Below are positions 1 through 8,222 of a DNA stretch of 15,469 nucleotides, one piece after another. The position numbers were made by a program, and so were the translations under genes. Numbering within the stretch: position 1 is the first letter of the stretch; each line of letters opens with the position of its first letter. The notes below the pieces were generated by a model. That model was not told the DNA's origin. It saw only the letters and a list, made by a program, of their open reading frames with translations, and made no database searches. The DNA is from Acidobacteriota bacterium (GTDB taxonomy: Bacteria; Acidobacteriota; Vicinamibacteria; Vicinamibacterales; Vicinamibacteraceae), in contig JAEYZV010000319.1 of the NCBI GenBank assembly GCA_023427865.1, positions 1 to 15,469 of the forward strand. The letters are read 5' to 3'.

Positions 1-2715
1 GCCGAGGCCTATCCGGCGGCCAAGGCAGGTTCGATCGTGAACCTCACCTTCGATGCCGCAGGACAGCTGGTCGTCGCCAAGGAAACCGGCCCCATCGTCC
101 GGCTGCGCGACACCGATGGCGATGGCATCTTCGATACCGAACAGGTCATCACCGACGCCATCACCAACTGCCAGGGCCTGCTGTTTGCCGGCGCCGATCT
201 CCTGGCGACGTGCGATGGTCCGGGCAAGCCGACGGTCGCCTCGCTCTATCACGTGCCCGATCGCAACGGCGACGGCGTGGGCGAGACGCCAATCCTCGTG
301 GCGCGCAGCACCTATTCGATCAGCGAGCACGGCGCCCATGCGCTCGTGTTCGGGCCCGAGGGCGACGTCTACTGGATGATCGGCAACTTCGGCGGCACCG
401 AGGCCTCTTTCTCGCCGCTGTCGCCGTTCCAGAACTTCGGCGAAGAGCAGTTGCTGCCGGTGATGGGCGATGCCCGTGGCCACGGCAACCAGGTGCGCGC
501 GCCAGCCGGATTCATCTCGCGCCTTCGCCTCGCCGACATCATCGGCGCGACCGGTCCGGAGACCACGCCGTCCATCGAGATCGTCGCCGGTGGCTTCCGC
601 AACGCCTACGACGCCGCCTTCAACTTGTCGGGTGAGCTGTTCACGTTCGACTCCGACATGGAGTGGGACATCAACCTGCCGTGGTACCGACCGGTCCGCA
701 CGCTGCACCTGCTGCCCGGTGGTGACTACGGGTTCCGGTATGGCTCCGGGCCATTCCCGACCGCGTACCCCGACACGCTGCCGTCGTTGAGTGAGCTCGG
801 CCGTGGCTCCCCGGTGGGTGTCGTGTTATACCAGGGCGAGGCGTTTCCCGCCGACTACCGTGATGCGTTCCTGCTCGGCGACTGGTCGCGCGGCCGCATC
901 CTCGTCGGCCGCCAGCAGCGCAAGGGCGCGAGCTACACCGAATCGGTCTCGGAATTCGTGCTCGGCACGCCGCTCAACGTCACCGACCTCGATGTCGCCG
1001 CCGACGGGTCCGTGTACTTCGCGCTCGGCGGACGACGTACGCGGGGCGGCATCTACCGCGTCGCCCACACGCAGGCGGCACGGCTTCGGCCTGCACCGCC
1101 GTCCGATCCCGTGGCGCGCGCGCTCGCGCAGCCGCAGCCGCGTTCGTCGTTCGGCCGCAAGGCAATCGAGGAGGCCCGTCGGGCTGCCGGCGCGAGCTGG
1201 AACGAGCGGCTGCGACAGGTCGTGAGCGGCCCGGACCCGGGCGATCGCCGTGCGCGCGCACTCGAGCTGCTGCACGTCCACGGCGAGGCGCCTGCCGTGG
1301 CATCGCTCGCGACCCTGACGCGCGACGCGGCGGTCGAGATGCGCGCCGCCGCGGCGCTCTACCTCGGGCTGCACTCGACGCCCGAGGCGCGCGCGGCCCT
1401 CGTGCCGCTGCTGCGCGACGGCGACCCGTTCGTGCAGCGTCGCGCCCTCGAAGCGCTCGTCAGGCCGGGGCTCCACCCGGCCATGACGGCGCCGTTCGAT
1501 CCCGTCGCCGACGTGCTGCCGCTGCTCGGGCACGAGGATCGCCACCTGCGCTACGCTGCGCGACAACTCCTGCGCGTGGTGAACCGCAACGCGTGGCGCG
1601 ATGCGGCCATGGCGTTGACCGCGCTCCCCGCGGCCACCGAGGCGCAGGTCGCCCTGGCACAGACGGCGACAGCGTCCACCGACGTGCCTCCCCTGCTGGA
1701 CAAGCAGCTCGCGATCATCGAGGGCGGCGCGTCGGGCCAGGCGCTCGTCGATGTGCTTCGCGCCATGCACCTGTCGCTGATCCGCGGCGCCGGCGTCCGG
1801 CACGCGTCGCGGTACACGGCCATCGGCACGGCCCTACTCGGGCGGTGCCCGACGGGCACCGCGCTCGTCGACCGCGAGATCGCCAGGACCATGGCCTTTC
1901 TCGAGACGCCAGGGGCCCAGCCGAAGATGGTGGCCTACATGACGGCCCCGGGCACGCATCGTGAGGACCAGCTCTTCATGATGTACTGCCTCCGCGCGAT
2001 GAAGGCCGGTTGGGAGAAGCCGGAGCGCGATGCCGTCGTGAAGTGGTTCCTCACCGCGCAGGAGCAGAAGTGGCGCGGCGGCGCGAGTTTCCCCGGCTAC
2101 ATGCGTGACATGTGGAAGGAGATGCTCACGAATCTGCCCGACGACGAGCGCAGGGCCGCCGAGGAGGAGATGGAGGCGTTCACGCCGCCGCCGCCCATGA
2201 CCGCTGCCGGACGTCCGCAGCAGCTCGGCGACGATGCGACGCGGCTGTCGATCCAGGAGCTGCGTGAGTACATGACGCTCGACCCGATGGCCTACACGGG
2301 CGACGCGGCTCGCGGCCAACAGGTGTTCGAGAAGGCACTCTGCGCCGCGTGCCACAAGCACGGCGCTCTCGGGCAGGAGGCGGGGCCCGACCTCACCTAC
2401 GTGGCCCAGCGGTTCGGCCGGAACGACCTGCTCGACGCCATCCTCGAGCCGTCGAAATCCATCTCGGACCAGTGGGCATCCGTCGAGTTCGTGACCCGCG
2501 ACAAGAAGGTCGTCGCCGGCGTGATAGTGTCGGAGGATGCCGATACGGTCGTGGTGCAGCCGGTCGGCGCACCGCCGGTTTCGGTTCCGGTGAGGGACAT
2601 CCAGAGACGCGAAGTGGCAAAGGTGTCGCCCATGCCCGAAGGCCTCTTGAATACACTGACGCTGCGGGAGATCTCCGACCTGCTGGCGTTCCTCGAACGT
2701 TCGCCGGGCAACTAG
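1..2715 (+). CDS. Secreted beta-propeller dehydrogenase with HEAT-like repeats and C-terminal cytochrome c domain (5' partial)
   Basis: The reading frame is open from the first base, so the gene begins upstream; a GTG at 37 is internal. Numbering codons from base 1, residues about 1-365 resemble the glucose/sorbosone-dehydrogenase-like propeller of the 'putative membrane-bound dehydrogenase' family (TIGR02604 type). Ca-binding-like loops DTDGDGIFD (codons 37-45) and DRNGDG (near 87) and the phrase YWMIGNFGG support this. Residues about 410-640 are alanine/leucine-rich helical repeats of HEAT type. The C-terminus is a haem-binding domain of the TIGR02603 kind: C781-x-x-C784-H785 binds haem covalently, followed by GPDLTYVAQRF, ILEPSKSI and MPEGLL, where M878 is the likely distal ligand. 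Known members occur mainly in Planctomycetes, Verrucomicrobia and Acidobacteria and are thought to oxidise sugars or alcohols in the periplasm; the substrate is unknown. The gene is followed by a hairpin and then the TonB-dependent receptor. Confidence 0.88.
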   Translation, partial: AEAYPAAKAGSIVNLTFDAAGQLVVAKETGPIVRLRDTDGDGIFDTEQVITDAITNCQGLLFAGADLLATCDGPGKPTVASLYHVPDRNGDGVGETPILVARSTYSISEHGAHALVFGPEGDVYWMIGNFGGTEASFSPLSPFQNFGEEQLLPVMGDARGHGNQVRAPAGFISRLRLADIIGATGPETTPSIEIVAGGFRNAYDAAFNLSGELFTFDSDMEWDINLPWYRPVRTLHLLPGGDYGFRYGSGPFPTAYPDTLPSLSELGRGSPVGVVLYQGEAFPADYRDAFLLGDWSRGRILVGRQQRKGASYTESVSEFVLGTPLNVTDLDVAADGSVYFALGGRRTRGGIYRVAHTQAARLRPAPPSDPVARALAQPQPRSSFGRKAIEEARRAAGASWNERLRQVVSGPDPGDRRARALELLHVHGEAPAVASLATLTRDAAVEMRAAAALYLGLHSTPEARAALVPLLRDGDPFVQRRALEALVRPGLHPAMTAPFDPVADVLPLLGHEDRHLRYAARQLLRVVNRNAWRDAAMALTALPAATEAQVALAQTATASTDVPPLLDKQLAIIEGGASGQALVDVLRAMHLSLIRGAGVRHASRYTAIGTALLGRCPTGTALVDREIARTMAFLETPGAQPKMVAYMTAPGTHREDQLFMMYCLRAMKAGWEKPERDAVVKWFLTAQEQKWRGGASFPGYMRDMWKEMLTNLPDDERRAAEEEMEAFTPPPPMTAAGRPQQLGDDATRLSIQELREYMTLDPMAYTGDAARGQQVFEKALCAACHKHGALGQEAGPDLTYVAQRFGRNDLLDAILEPSKSISDQWASVEFVTRDKKVVAGVIVSEDADTVVVQPVGAPPVSVPVRDIQRREVAKVSPMPEGLLNTLTLREISDLLAFLERSPGN

Positions 2716-2723
2716 CCATGCGC

Positions 2724-2744
2724 GGGCGCCTCGTCGAGGCGCCC
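2724..2744 (+). terminator. GC-rich hairpin after the dehydrogenase stop; possible terminator
   Basis: A perfect 9-bp inverted repeat (gggcgcctc / gaggcgccc, 2724-2732 with 2736-2744) with a 3-nt loop lies 8 nt after the stop at 2713-2715. It is followed by a poor T tract (ttacctgcttt). It may terminate or attenuate transcription between the dehydrogenase and the receptor. It also argues against starting the receptor at the ATG at 2718, which would place the hairpin inside the coding sequence. Confidence 0.5.
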
Positions 2745-2759
2745 TTACCTGCTTTCATC

Positions 2760-5700
2760 GTGTTCGACCACATCTCCTTCCCACGCCTTCATTCACGGTG
2801 GCACGTGCTCCTGTGCGTGCTCGCGGCGTTCGGCGCGCTGCCGGCCGGCCCGGTTCGCGCTCAGACGATGGCCGCCACGCTCTTCGTCGAGGTACGCGAC
2901 CAGAGTGGCGCGCTCCTGCCCGACGTCACCATCACGCTGACCGATCAACAGACCGCGCTGATGCGGGAGGGCACCACGTCCTCGTCCGGCCTCCTGGTGA
3001 TCCCGCTGCTCACGGCCGGGACCTACACCCTGCAGGCGGGACGTGACGGGTTCAAGACCGAGATCGTGCGCGACATCGCCGTGCAGGCGGGCGTCAGGGG
3101 TACGGTCACGATCGTCATGGTGCCCGGCGCGGTCACCGAGCAGGTGGTGATCAGCGCCGATCTCACGACGCTCCGTGCCGGCACCGGCACGGTGGGCGAA
3201 GTCTTCGACAACGAGACGCTCGTCACGCTGCCGGTCACCGAGCGCGACGTCATCCAGTTCACGTTCCAGGCCCCCGGCGTGGCGCCGCCCGCCCCGGGAT
3301 CGCGCCTGTCCACCCAGGGCAACATCGGGTTGAACAACAACGGCTCGCGCGAGGCCGCCAACAACTTCCTCCTCGACGGCGTCGACAACAACGACCTCTT
3401 CCTCAACCGCATCGTCGTCAACCCGAGCCTCGATGCGGTGAAGGAGGTGTCGGTGCTGCAGGCCACCTACGACGCCGAGCACGGCCGCAGTGCCGGCGCG
3501 CAGGTCAACGTCGTCCTCAAGTCGGGCACCCGGGACATCCGCGGCACCGCGTACGAGTACTTCCGCGACGAAGCGCTCGACGCGCGACCGGCGTTCCTGC
3601 CCGACAGGACCGACAAGCCGTCGCTCGGCAAGCACCAGTTCGGCGGCACGGTCGGCGGGCCATTCGGGCGATTCCCGTCCTTCTACTTCCTGAGCGTGGA
3701 CGCCATACAGGCCCACGAGGCCGAGACGCGGCTGGCGCGCGTGCCGACCGATGCCGAGCGCGCGGGCGACTTCAGCGGACTCGGTCGGCCTATCGTCGAT
3801 CCATTCACGCAGCGGCCGTTCCCCGGCAACGTGATTCCGGCATCGCGCATGAGCGCCGCAGGCCGCGCTGTGGCGAACCTCTACCCGCGCGCCAATGCGG
3901 AGGGCTTCGGCTCGGCCAACCCCGTGGCGTCGCCCGCGGGCGACCGCGACGCGATCCAGCTCACGATCAAGACCGACCACCATGGCTGGCAGGATCGGCC
4001 GTTCCACGTGCGCTACTCGTACGGGCGTGAGGATCGCGACCTGCCGTTCCCGGCCCGGGCGCGCAACCTGCCCGGGTTCGGCACCTCGGTGCTCGACGAG
4101 GGGCACAACTTCGCGGCCGGGTTCAACCAGGCGTTCTCGCCGCGGCTGTTCAATGAACTGCGGGTCGGCGTCAACGCGCTGCAGCGCGACAGCGTGCCGA
4201 CAAACGCCGGCTTCGATGCCTATGGCGCGCTCGGCATCACCGGCCCGTCACTGCCCGAGGTCGATCGCGGCTACCCGGCGATCGTCGTCAGCGGCTACGA
4301 GACGCTCGGCGACGACCCGAACCTGCCTGTGCTGCGCAGCACGCGGACCATTCACCTGGCCGACACGCTGAGCGCGCAGCTGGGACGACATCACCTGAAA
4401 GCGGGTGGCGAGTTCCGGCATTACCAGTCGGACGGCATCAACCACCTCTTCGCGCGCGGGCAGACGCTGTTTGCCGGTGCCATCACCGGGGCGCCGTTCG
4501 CCGATCTGCTGCTCGGCTACCCGACGATGGCGCTGCTCGGCACCAACGACAACCCACAGGCGCTGCGCACGTGGTCCACGAACGCGTTCGTGCAGGACGA
4601 TTGGCGGGTGACGCCGCGGCTGACGGTCAATGCCGGCCTGCGTTACGAGTTCAATGCGCCGGCGGTCGACGCCGCCGATCGCATGCGGATCTACGACCGC
4701 CGCACCAACCAACTGCTCGACGTCGGCACCGGCGGCGTGTCGCGGTCGGGCATCGAGGCCGACGGCAACAACTTCGCGCCCCGCGTCGGCTTCAGCTACG
4801 ACCTCACGGGTGAGGGCGACACCATCGTGGAGGGCGGCTACGGGATCTACTACAACGTCGGCACGCTGATCGAGACCTCGGCGCTGTACTTCAACCCGCC
4901 GTTCTTCGGCATCGGCCTGTACTTCCCGTCGCAGACACGGCTGCTCACGCTCGACGACCCCTTCCCCGGGCAGGGGATCGGCACCCAGCCGACGATCAAC
5001 TCGCTCGATCAGCACATGCGCAACGCGTACGCGCACCAGGCGAGCCTCGGCATCCAGCAGTCCTTCGCACGCACCACGTTCGACGCGCGCTACGTGGGAT
5101 CGTTCGGGCGCGACCTCGTGCGCAAGCGCAACATCAACCAGGCCGAACCCGGGCCGGGCGACCTGGCGCCGCGCCGCCCGCTGCCGCAGTATGGCGACAT
5201 CCTGATGGTGGAGTCGGGCGCCGAGTCCACGTATCACGCGCTGCAGGTCGGCGCGGTCCGCCGCGCGGGAGCGCGGCTCACGTTCCGCGGCTCGTACACG
5301 TGGTCGAAGTCGATGGACGACCAGTCGGCGTTCCTCGCCACCGACGGCAACGACAACACGCCGCAGGACAGCCGGAACCTCGATGCCGAGTGGAGTCTCT
5401 CGGACTTCGACGTGCGCCATCGGCTGGTGCTCACCGGGTCGTACATCCTGCCGGAGTTCGGCCTCGGCGCTTTCGGCCGCGGCTGGCAGGTGAGCGGCGT
5501 CGTGTCGGTGCAGTCGGGACGGCCGTTCACGCCGCGCGTCAGCTTCGACAACAGCAACTCGGGCAACACCGGCGGCGGGACGTTCGCCTACGACAGGCCG
5601 AACGAGGTGAGCGGCACGGTGCCGGCCGGCACCCGCGTGGTCACCTACGACGGCCGCTCGTTTGCGGTAGCTCCGGCTTACACGTACGGCAATGCGGGGC

Positions 5701-5927
5701 GGAACATCCTCGTCGGACCCGGCTACGCGGCCGTCGACGCGGTCGTCTCGCGGCGCGTCGCGCTCGGCGGTCCGCGGGCGCTCGAGCTCCGGCTCGAGGT
5801 GTTCAACCTGCTGAACCGGACGAACCTGCAACTCCCCGACACGTTCGTGGACCGGCCGACGTTCGGCCAGTCGCTGTCGGCATTCCCGAGGCGGCAGCTC
5901 CAGCTGGCCGCCCGGTTCACCTTCTGA
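2760..5927 (+). CDS. TonB-dependent outer-membrane receptor, Oar-like, with N-terminal carboxypeptidase-regulatory (Cna-B-like) domain
   Basis: The predicted product has 1055 residues. The GTG start at 2760 gives a compact signal peptide: basic HSRWH, hydrophobic LLCVLAAFGALPAG, and cleavage after V-R-A (about residue 34). ATG 2718 is in frame but adds 14 residues encoded by a hairpin. Residues about 38-125 form a carboxypeptidase-regulatory-like beta-sandwich (VEVRDQSGALLPDVTITL, then TYTLQAGRDGF). A plug domain follows at about 130-260 (NNFLLDGVDNND, EVSVLQATYDAEHGRSAGAQ). The rest is a large beta-barrel with many aromatic/polar alternations, ending in LQLAARFTF, the terminal phenylalanine expected of outer-membrane barrels. 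This class is heavily expanded in Acidobacteriota and usually lacks an assigned ligand. No TonB box was identified by eye. The stop is 9 nt before the NIPSNAP start, so these two are probably co-transcribed. Confidence 0.9.
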   Translation: MFDHISFPRLHSRWHVLLCVLAAFGALPAGPVRAQTMAATLFVEVRDQSGALLPDVTITLTDQQTALMREGTTSSSGLLVIPLLTAGTYTLQAGRDGFKTEIVRDIAVQAGVRGTVTIVMVPGAVTEQVVISADLTTLRAGTGTVGEVFDNETLVTLPVTERDVIQFTFQAPGVAPPAPGSRLSTQGNIGLNNNGSREAANNFLLDGVDNNDLFLNRIVVNPSLDAVKEVSVLQATYDAEHGRSAGAQVNVVLKSGTRDIRGTAYEYFRDEALDARPAFLPDRTDKPSLGKHQFGGTVGGPFGRFPSFYFLSVDAIQAHEAETRLARVPTDAERAGDFSGLGRPIVDPFTQRPFPGNVIPASRMSAAGRAVANLYPRANAEGFGSANPVASPAGDRDAIQLTIKTDHHGWQDRPFHVRYSYGREDRDLPFPARARNLPGFGTSVLDEGHNFAAGFNQAFSPRLFNELRVGVNALQRDSVPTNAGFDAYGALGITGPSLPEVDRGYPAIVVSGYETLGDDPNLPVLRSTRTIHLADTLSAQLGRHHLKAGGEFRHYQSDGINHLFARGQTLFAGAITGAPFADLLLGYPTMALLGTNDNPQALRTWSTNAFVQDDWRVTPRLTVNAGLRYEFNAPAVDAADRMRIYDRRTNQLLDVGTGGVSRSGIEADGNNFAPRVGFSYDLTGEGDTIVEGGYGIYYNVGTLIETSALYFNPPFFGIGLYFPSQTRLLTLDDPFPGQGIGTQPTINSLDQHMRNAYAHQASLGIQQSFARTTFDARYVGSFGRDLVRKRNINQAEPGPGDLAPRRPLPQYGDILMVESGAESTYHALQVGAVRRAGARLTFRGSYTWSKSMDDQSAFLATDGNDNTPQDSRNLDAEWSLSDFDVRHRLVLTGSYILPEFGLGAFGRGWQVSGVVSVQSGRPFTPRVSFDNSNSGNTGGGTFAYDRPNEVSGTVPAGTRVVTYDGRSFAVAPAYTYGNAGRNILVGPGYAAVDAVVSRRVALGGPRALELRLEVFNLLNRTNLQLPDTFVDRPTFGQSLSAFPRRQLQLAARFTF

Positions 5928-5936
5928 GGAGTCACG

Positions 5937-6374
5937 ATGCGTCTGATCCGTTCGTCGTTCGCCCTGCCCTTGCTGTTGATCGTCGGGTTCGCCGCCGGCC
6001 AGCTGTCACGCGTCGACGTGGCCGCGCAGCCGTCAGCGGCGACGAAGGTGTACGAGCTCCGGACGTACTACACGCATCCCGGCAAGCTCGACGACCTGCA
6101 CACGCGCTTCCGCGATCACACCCTGCGGATCTTCGAGAAGCACGGCATGACCAACGTCGGCTACTGGGTGCCCCAGGACGAGCCCGCCCGCAGCAACACC
6201 CTGATCTACGTGCTCGCGCACGAGAGCCGTGCGGCGGCCAAGAAGAGCTGGGAGGCCTTCCTGGCGGACCCCGAGTGGCGCAAGGTGAAGGCCGCCTCCG
6301 AGGCCGATGGCCCGATCGTCACGAAGGTCGATTCCGTGTACATGGATCCGACCGACTACTCGAAGTTGAAGTGA
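5937..6374 (+). CDS. Secreted NIPSNAP-family protein
   Basis: This is a 145-residue product. The start is well fixed by GAGGAG (5926-5931) five nt before ATG 5937, overlapping the receptor's stop codon, which suggests translational linkage. Residues 1 to about 30 are a signal peptide (MRLIRSS then FALPLLLIVGFAAG). The mature part, from about residue 36, is one NIPSNAP alpha-beta ferredoxin-like domain: KVYELRTYYTHPGKLDDLH at the front, HGMTNVGYWVP in the middle and SWEAFLADPEWRKV towards the end. These are typical of bacterial NIPSNAP proteins, which form dimeric barrels. The biochemical role of bacterial NIPSNAP proteins is not established, though many sit beside oxidoreductases or catabolic genes, as here. 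It ends 10 nt before the stop of the opposing membrane-protein gene. Confidence 0.88.
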   Translation: MRLIRSSFALPLLLIVGFAAGQLSRVDVAAQPSAATKVYELRTYYTHPGKLDDLHTRFRDHTLRIFEKHGMTNVGYWVPQDEPARSNTLIYVLAHESRAAAKKSWEAFLADPEWRKVKAASEADGPIVTKVDSVYMDPTDYSKLK

Positions 6375-6379
6375 ACGGG

Positions 6380-6397
6380 GCGCGTCACCCGACGCGC
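6380..6397. terminator. Inverted repeat at a tail-to-tail gene junction; candidate bidirectional terminator
   Basis: A 7-bp perfect stem (gcgcgtc / gacgcgc) with a 4-nt loop (accc) lies between the convergent NIPSNAP and membrane-protein genes and overlaps the latter's stop codon (6385-6387). Its placement suits a shared terminator. There is no U tract on either strand, so efficiency is uncertain. Confidence 0.4.
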
Positions 6398-8166
6398 ATC
6401 TCGACGAGCACGTGCGGCCCGATCGGCAGGCTCACCGTCGTGGGGCTGTCGCCCGGGCCGAACCGTCTCGCCTCCCGCTGGCCGTCAGGCGTTGTCACCG
6501 TCACGTGCAGCGTTCCGCGGTGCCTCACCGCCAGCCGCGCGCCCTGGGCCGCGCCGCGTACGTACACGAGCAGGCGCCGCCCCTCGGCATCGCTCCACTC
6601 GTACGTCCACTCCACGTCCCATGCTGCTCGCACGGACATGCTCGGATCCGGTGCCGAGCCCGCGCGCAAGCCAGCCGCATGCGAGGCCACCCACGAGGCA
6701 GCGGGGTCGCCGCTGCGCCACGTCCGGTCGTGCACGACGAAGTGCCAGCCAGGGACGACCCCTGCGTAGCTGACCGTGTGCATGCCTTCCAACGGACCCG
6801 CGTCGGCATAGCAGGCGACGTTGGCCTCGTGGCACGCGGTCGGCACCTCGGCGTAGGCAGGCGGGCACGGGGCCGGCCATGCGCCTTCGTGGAGCAGGAC
6901 CTTCTCGCAGCCGGGTGTGGCAGTCGGCACGATGGCTGGCTCCCGGTGCGACGTGCGCTCGGCAAACGCTTCCGGTCGGGGCTGCGTCCACGAGGGATGT
7001 GTCGTCCACAGCCACGACGCGAGCGCAGTCGGATAGCGATAGCTTTCCGGTCGTGACGGGCGGAATGCCGCAAGCGTCCACACGGCGCACGCGGCGAGCA
7101 GCAGCAGGCCGGTGGCGCGTGTGGCCAGCCGCGGCGCCCGGTCGGCGTCCAGCAGCCAGGGGAGGGCAAGAGGCAGCAGCCACACGGCATAGCGAGAGAA
7201 GTCCGGATTGCCGCCCTGGTTCATGTTGGGTTGCTGGCTGAACACGACGAGCAGCGCGGCCGCGCTGACGGCCGCCGGCAGGGCAGCCGGCGCCTTCCAG
7301 CCGGCGGGGCGCAGCAGTGCCAGCCCGACGGCGATCGCGCCCGGCGGGAAGCGCGGCACGGCGCCCATGTTGACGTCGGCCAGCGGAAACAGCAGCGAGG
7401 TCATCGTCGGCCACCAGGCCGCGGTGTAGCTGGTCAGCGGCGACAACCGGTCGAGACGCCACAGCGAATATGCGGGGCCGACGGCCGCCAGGCCGGCGCC
7501 GGCGAGCGCCCCGGCCCACCAGCGTCGGTCGCGCAGGCGGGCGCGGTCCCCTGCGAGGGCTGCGACGCCAAAGACGACGCAGGGAACGACGAGCGCGGGA
7601 TTCTGCGCGGTAGCCAACCCGAGTGCCACGAGGCTGACGGCGCCGTGCCTGGGCCAGCACAGCACGGCGACGCCGAGCATGGCGGCGATGAGCAGGTCGG
7701 CCAGCGGCTTGTCGAGCCACCACACGAGCGGGCTCGCCGCGAGCACCATCGTCCAGGGCCCGGCACCGCGTCGCAGGGCCAGCGCCAGCATCGTGCCCAA
7801 CAGCGCCGTGTTCAGCGCGACGAACCCCCACTCGGGTGGGGCGCCGGCGAGCCACGCCACCCACACGCCGGGCACTGCCAGCAACGCGTACATCCAGAGG
7901 TGCGGCATGTCGTACCTGCCGTCACGGCCCTTCAACTCGGGAAGGCGGCGGGTTTCCAGTTCGAACCCCGGCGGCGTGTGCGCGTAGGTGGCAGTGACGG
8001 CGCGCAGCTGGTCGGCGTGCAGCGAAGGCGGCGCGAAGCGCGCGAGGTTCAGCGCCATGCCGAGGTACTCGCTGCTGTCACCGACGTTGCGCGGCGACGC
8101 CCACGTCAGCATCAGGGCGAGCCACAGCGCCGCAAGCGCGGCCATCAGGCGCGTCATGCGCGTCAT
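6385..8166 (-). CDS. Multi-pass membrane protein, GT-C glycosyltransferase-like, with a C-terminal soluble domain
   Basis: This is a 593-residue product starting at ATG 8166 (a second in-frame ATG is at 8157). About ten hydrophobic segments occupy residues 6-369, beginning with a membrane helix (LMAALAALWLALMLTWA) followed by the loop NVGDSSEYLGMAL. An acidic first loop (here D30, E33) after the first helix is typical of GT-C enzymes such as ArnT/GT39, which use polyprenyl-phosphate sugars outside the membrane. Overall similarity beyond this layout is weak, so 'GT-C-like' is the safe call; donor and acceptor are unknown. Residues about 370-593 form a non-membrane region with four clustered cysteines (C420, C434, C445, C452) and a beta-rich tail. 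It is divergent from doxX and convergent with the NIPSNAP gene. No good Shine-Dalgarno sequence is visible upstream. Confidence 0.75.
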   Translation of the reverse strand: MTRMTRLMAALAALWLALMLTWASPRNVGDSSEYLGMALNLARFAPPSLHADQLRAVTATYAHTPPGFELETRRLPELKGRDGRYDMPHLWMYALLAVPGVWVAWLAGAPPEWGFVALNTALLGTMLALALRRGAGPWTMVLAASPLVWWLDKPLADLLIAAMLGVAVLCWPRHGAVSLVALGLATAQNPALVVPCVVFGVAALAGDRARLRDRRWWAGALAGAGLAAVGPAYSLWRLDRLSPLTSYTAAWWPTMTSLLFPLADVNMGAVPRFPPGAIAVGLALLRPAGWKAPAALPAAVSAAALLVVFSQQPNMNQGGNPDFSRYAVWLLPLALPWLLDADRAPRLATRATGLLLLAACAVWTLAAFRPSRPESYRYPTALASWLWTTHPSWTQPRPEAFAERTSHREPAIVPTATPGCEKVLLHEGAWPAPCPPAYAEVPTACHEANVACYADAGPLEGMHTVSYAGVVPGWHFVVHDRTWRSGDPAASWVASHAAGLRAGSAPDPSMSVRAAWDVEWTYEWSDAEGRRLLVYVRGAAQGARLAVRHRGTLHVTVTTPDGQREARRFGPGDSPTTVSLPIGPHVLVEMRVG

Positions 8167-8189
8167 TGTAGGGAAGCGCGCGATGACAG

Positions 8190-8222
8190 GCTCGCTATAC
8201 TCCCCGGCGGGAGGTACCGCGC
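8190..8222 (+). promoter_or_regulatory. doxX promoter -10 element and ribosome binding site
   Basis: TATACT at 8196-8201 is a good -10 match (five of six to TATAAT) in an otherwise GC-rich gap; no convincing -35 is present 16-18 nt upstream. GGGAGGT at 8209-8215 is a strong Shine-Dalgarno sequence 7 nt before the DoxX ATG (8223). Read on the minus strand the same bases give TATAGC, which could serve the divergent membrane-protein gene. Confidence 0.5.

Noticed and set aside
826..1803. Minus-strand open frame of 325 codons inside the dehydrogenase
   Set aside because: Arg/Ala/His-rich shadow overlapping a confidently recognised gene.
3301..3420. Asparagine-rich stretch in the receptor considered as a possible repeat or prion-like tract
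   Set aside because: The NNNGS and VDNND segments are the normal plug-domain sequence of Oar-like receptors.
2793..4106. Long minus-strand open frame inside the TonB receptor
   Set aside because: Its translation is rich in Arg, His, Val and Glu without any domain, which is the usual antisense shadow in high-GC DNA; the + frame has clear receptor domains.
4248..5831. Second long minus-strand open frame inside the receptor
   Set aside because: Same shadow pattern, with no recognisable motif, signal or ribosome binding site.
5300..6769. Plus-strand open frame spanning the end of the receptor, the NIPSNAP gene and beyond
   Set aside because: It runs through three real genes in another frame and is highly Arg-rich.
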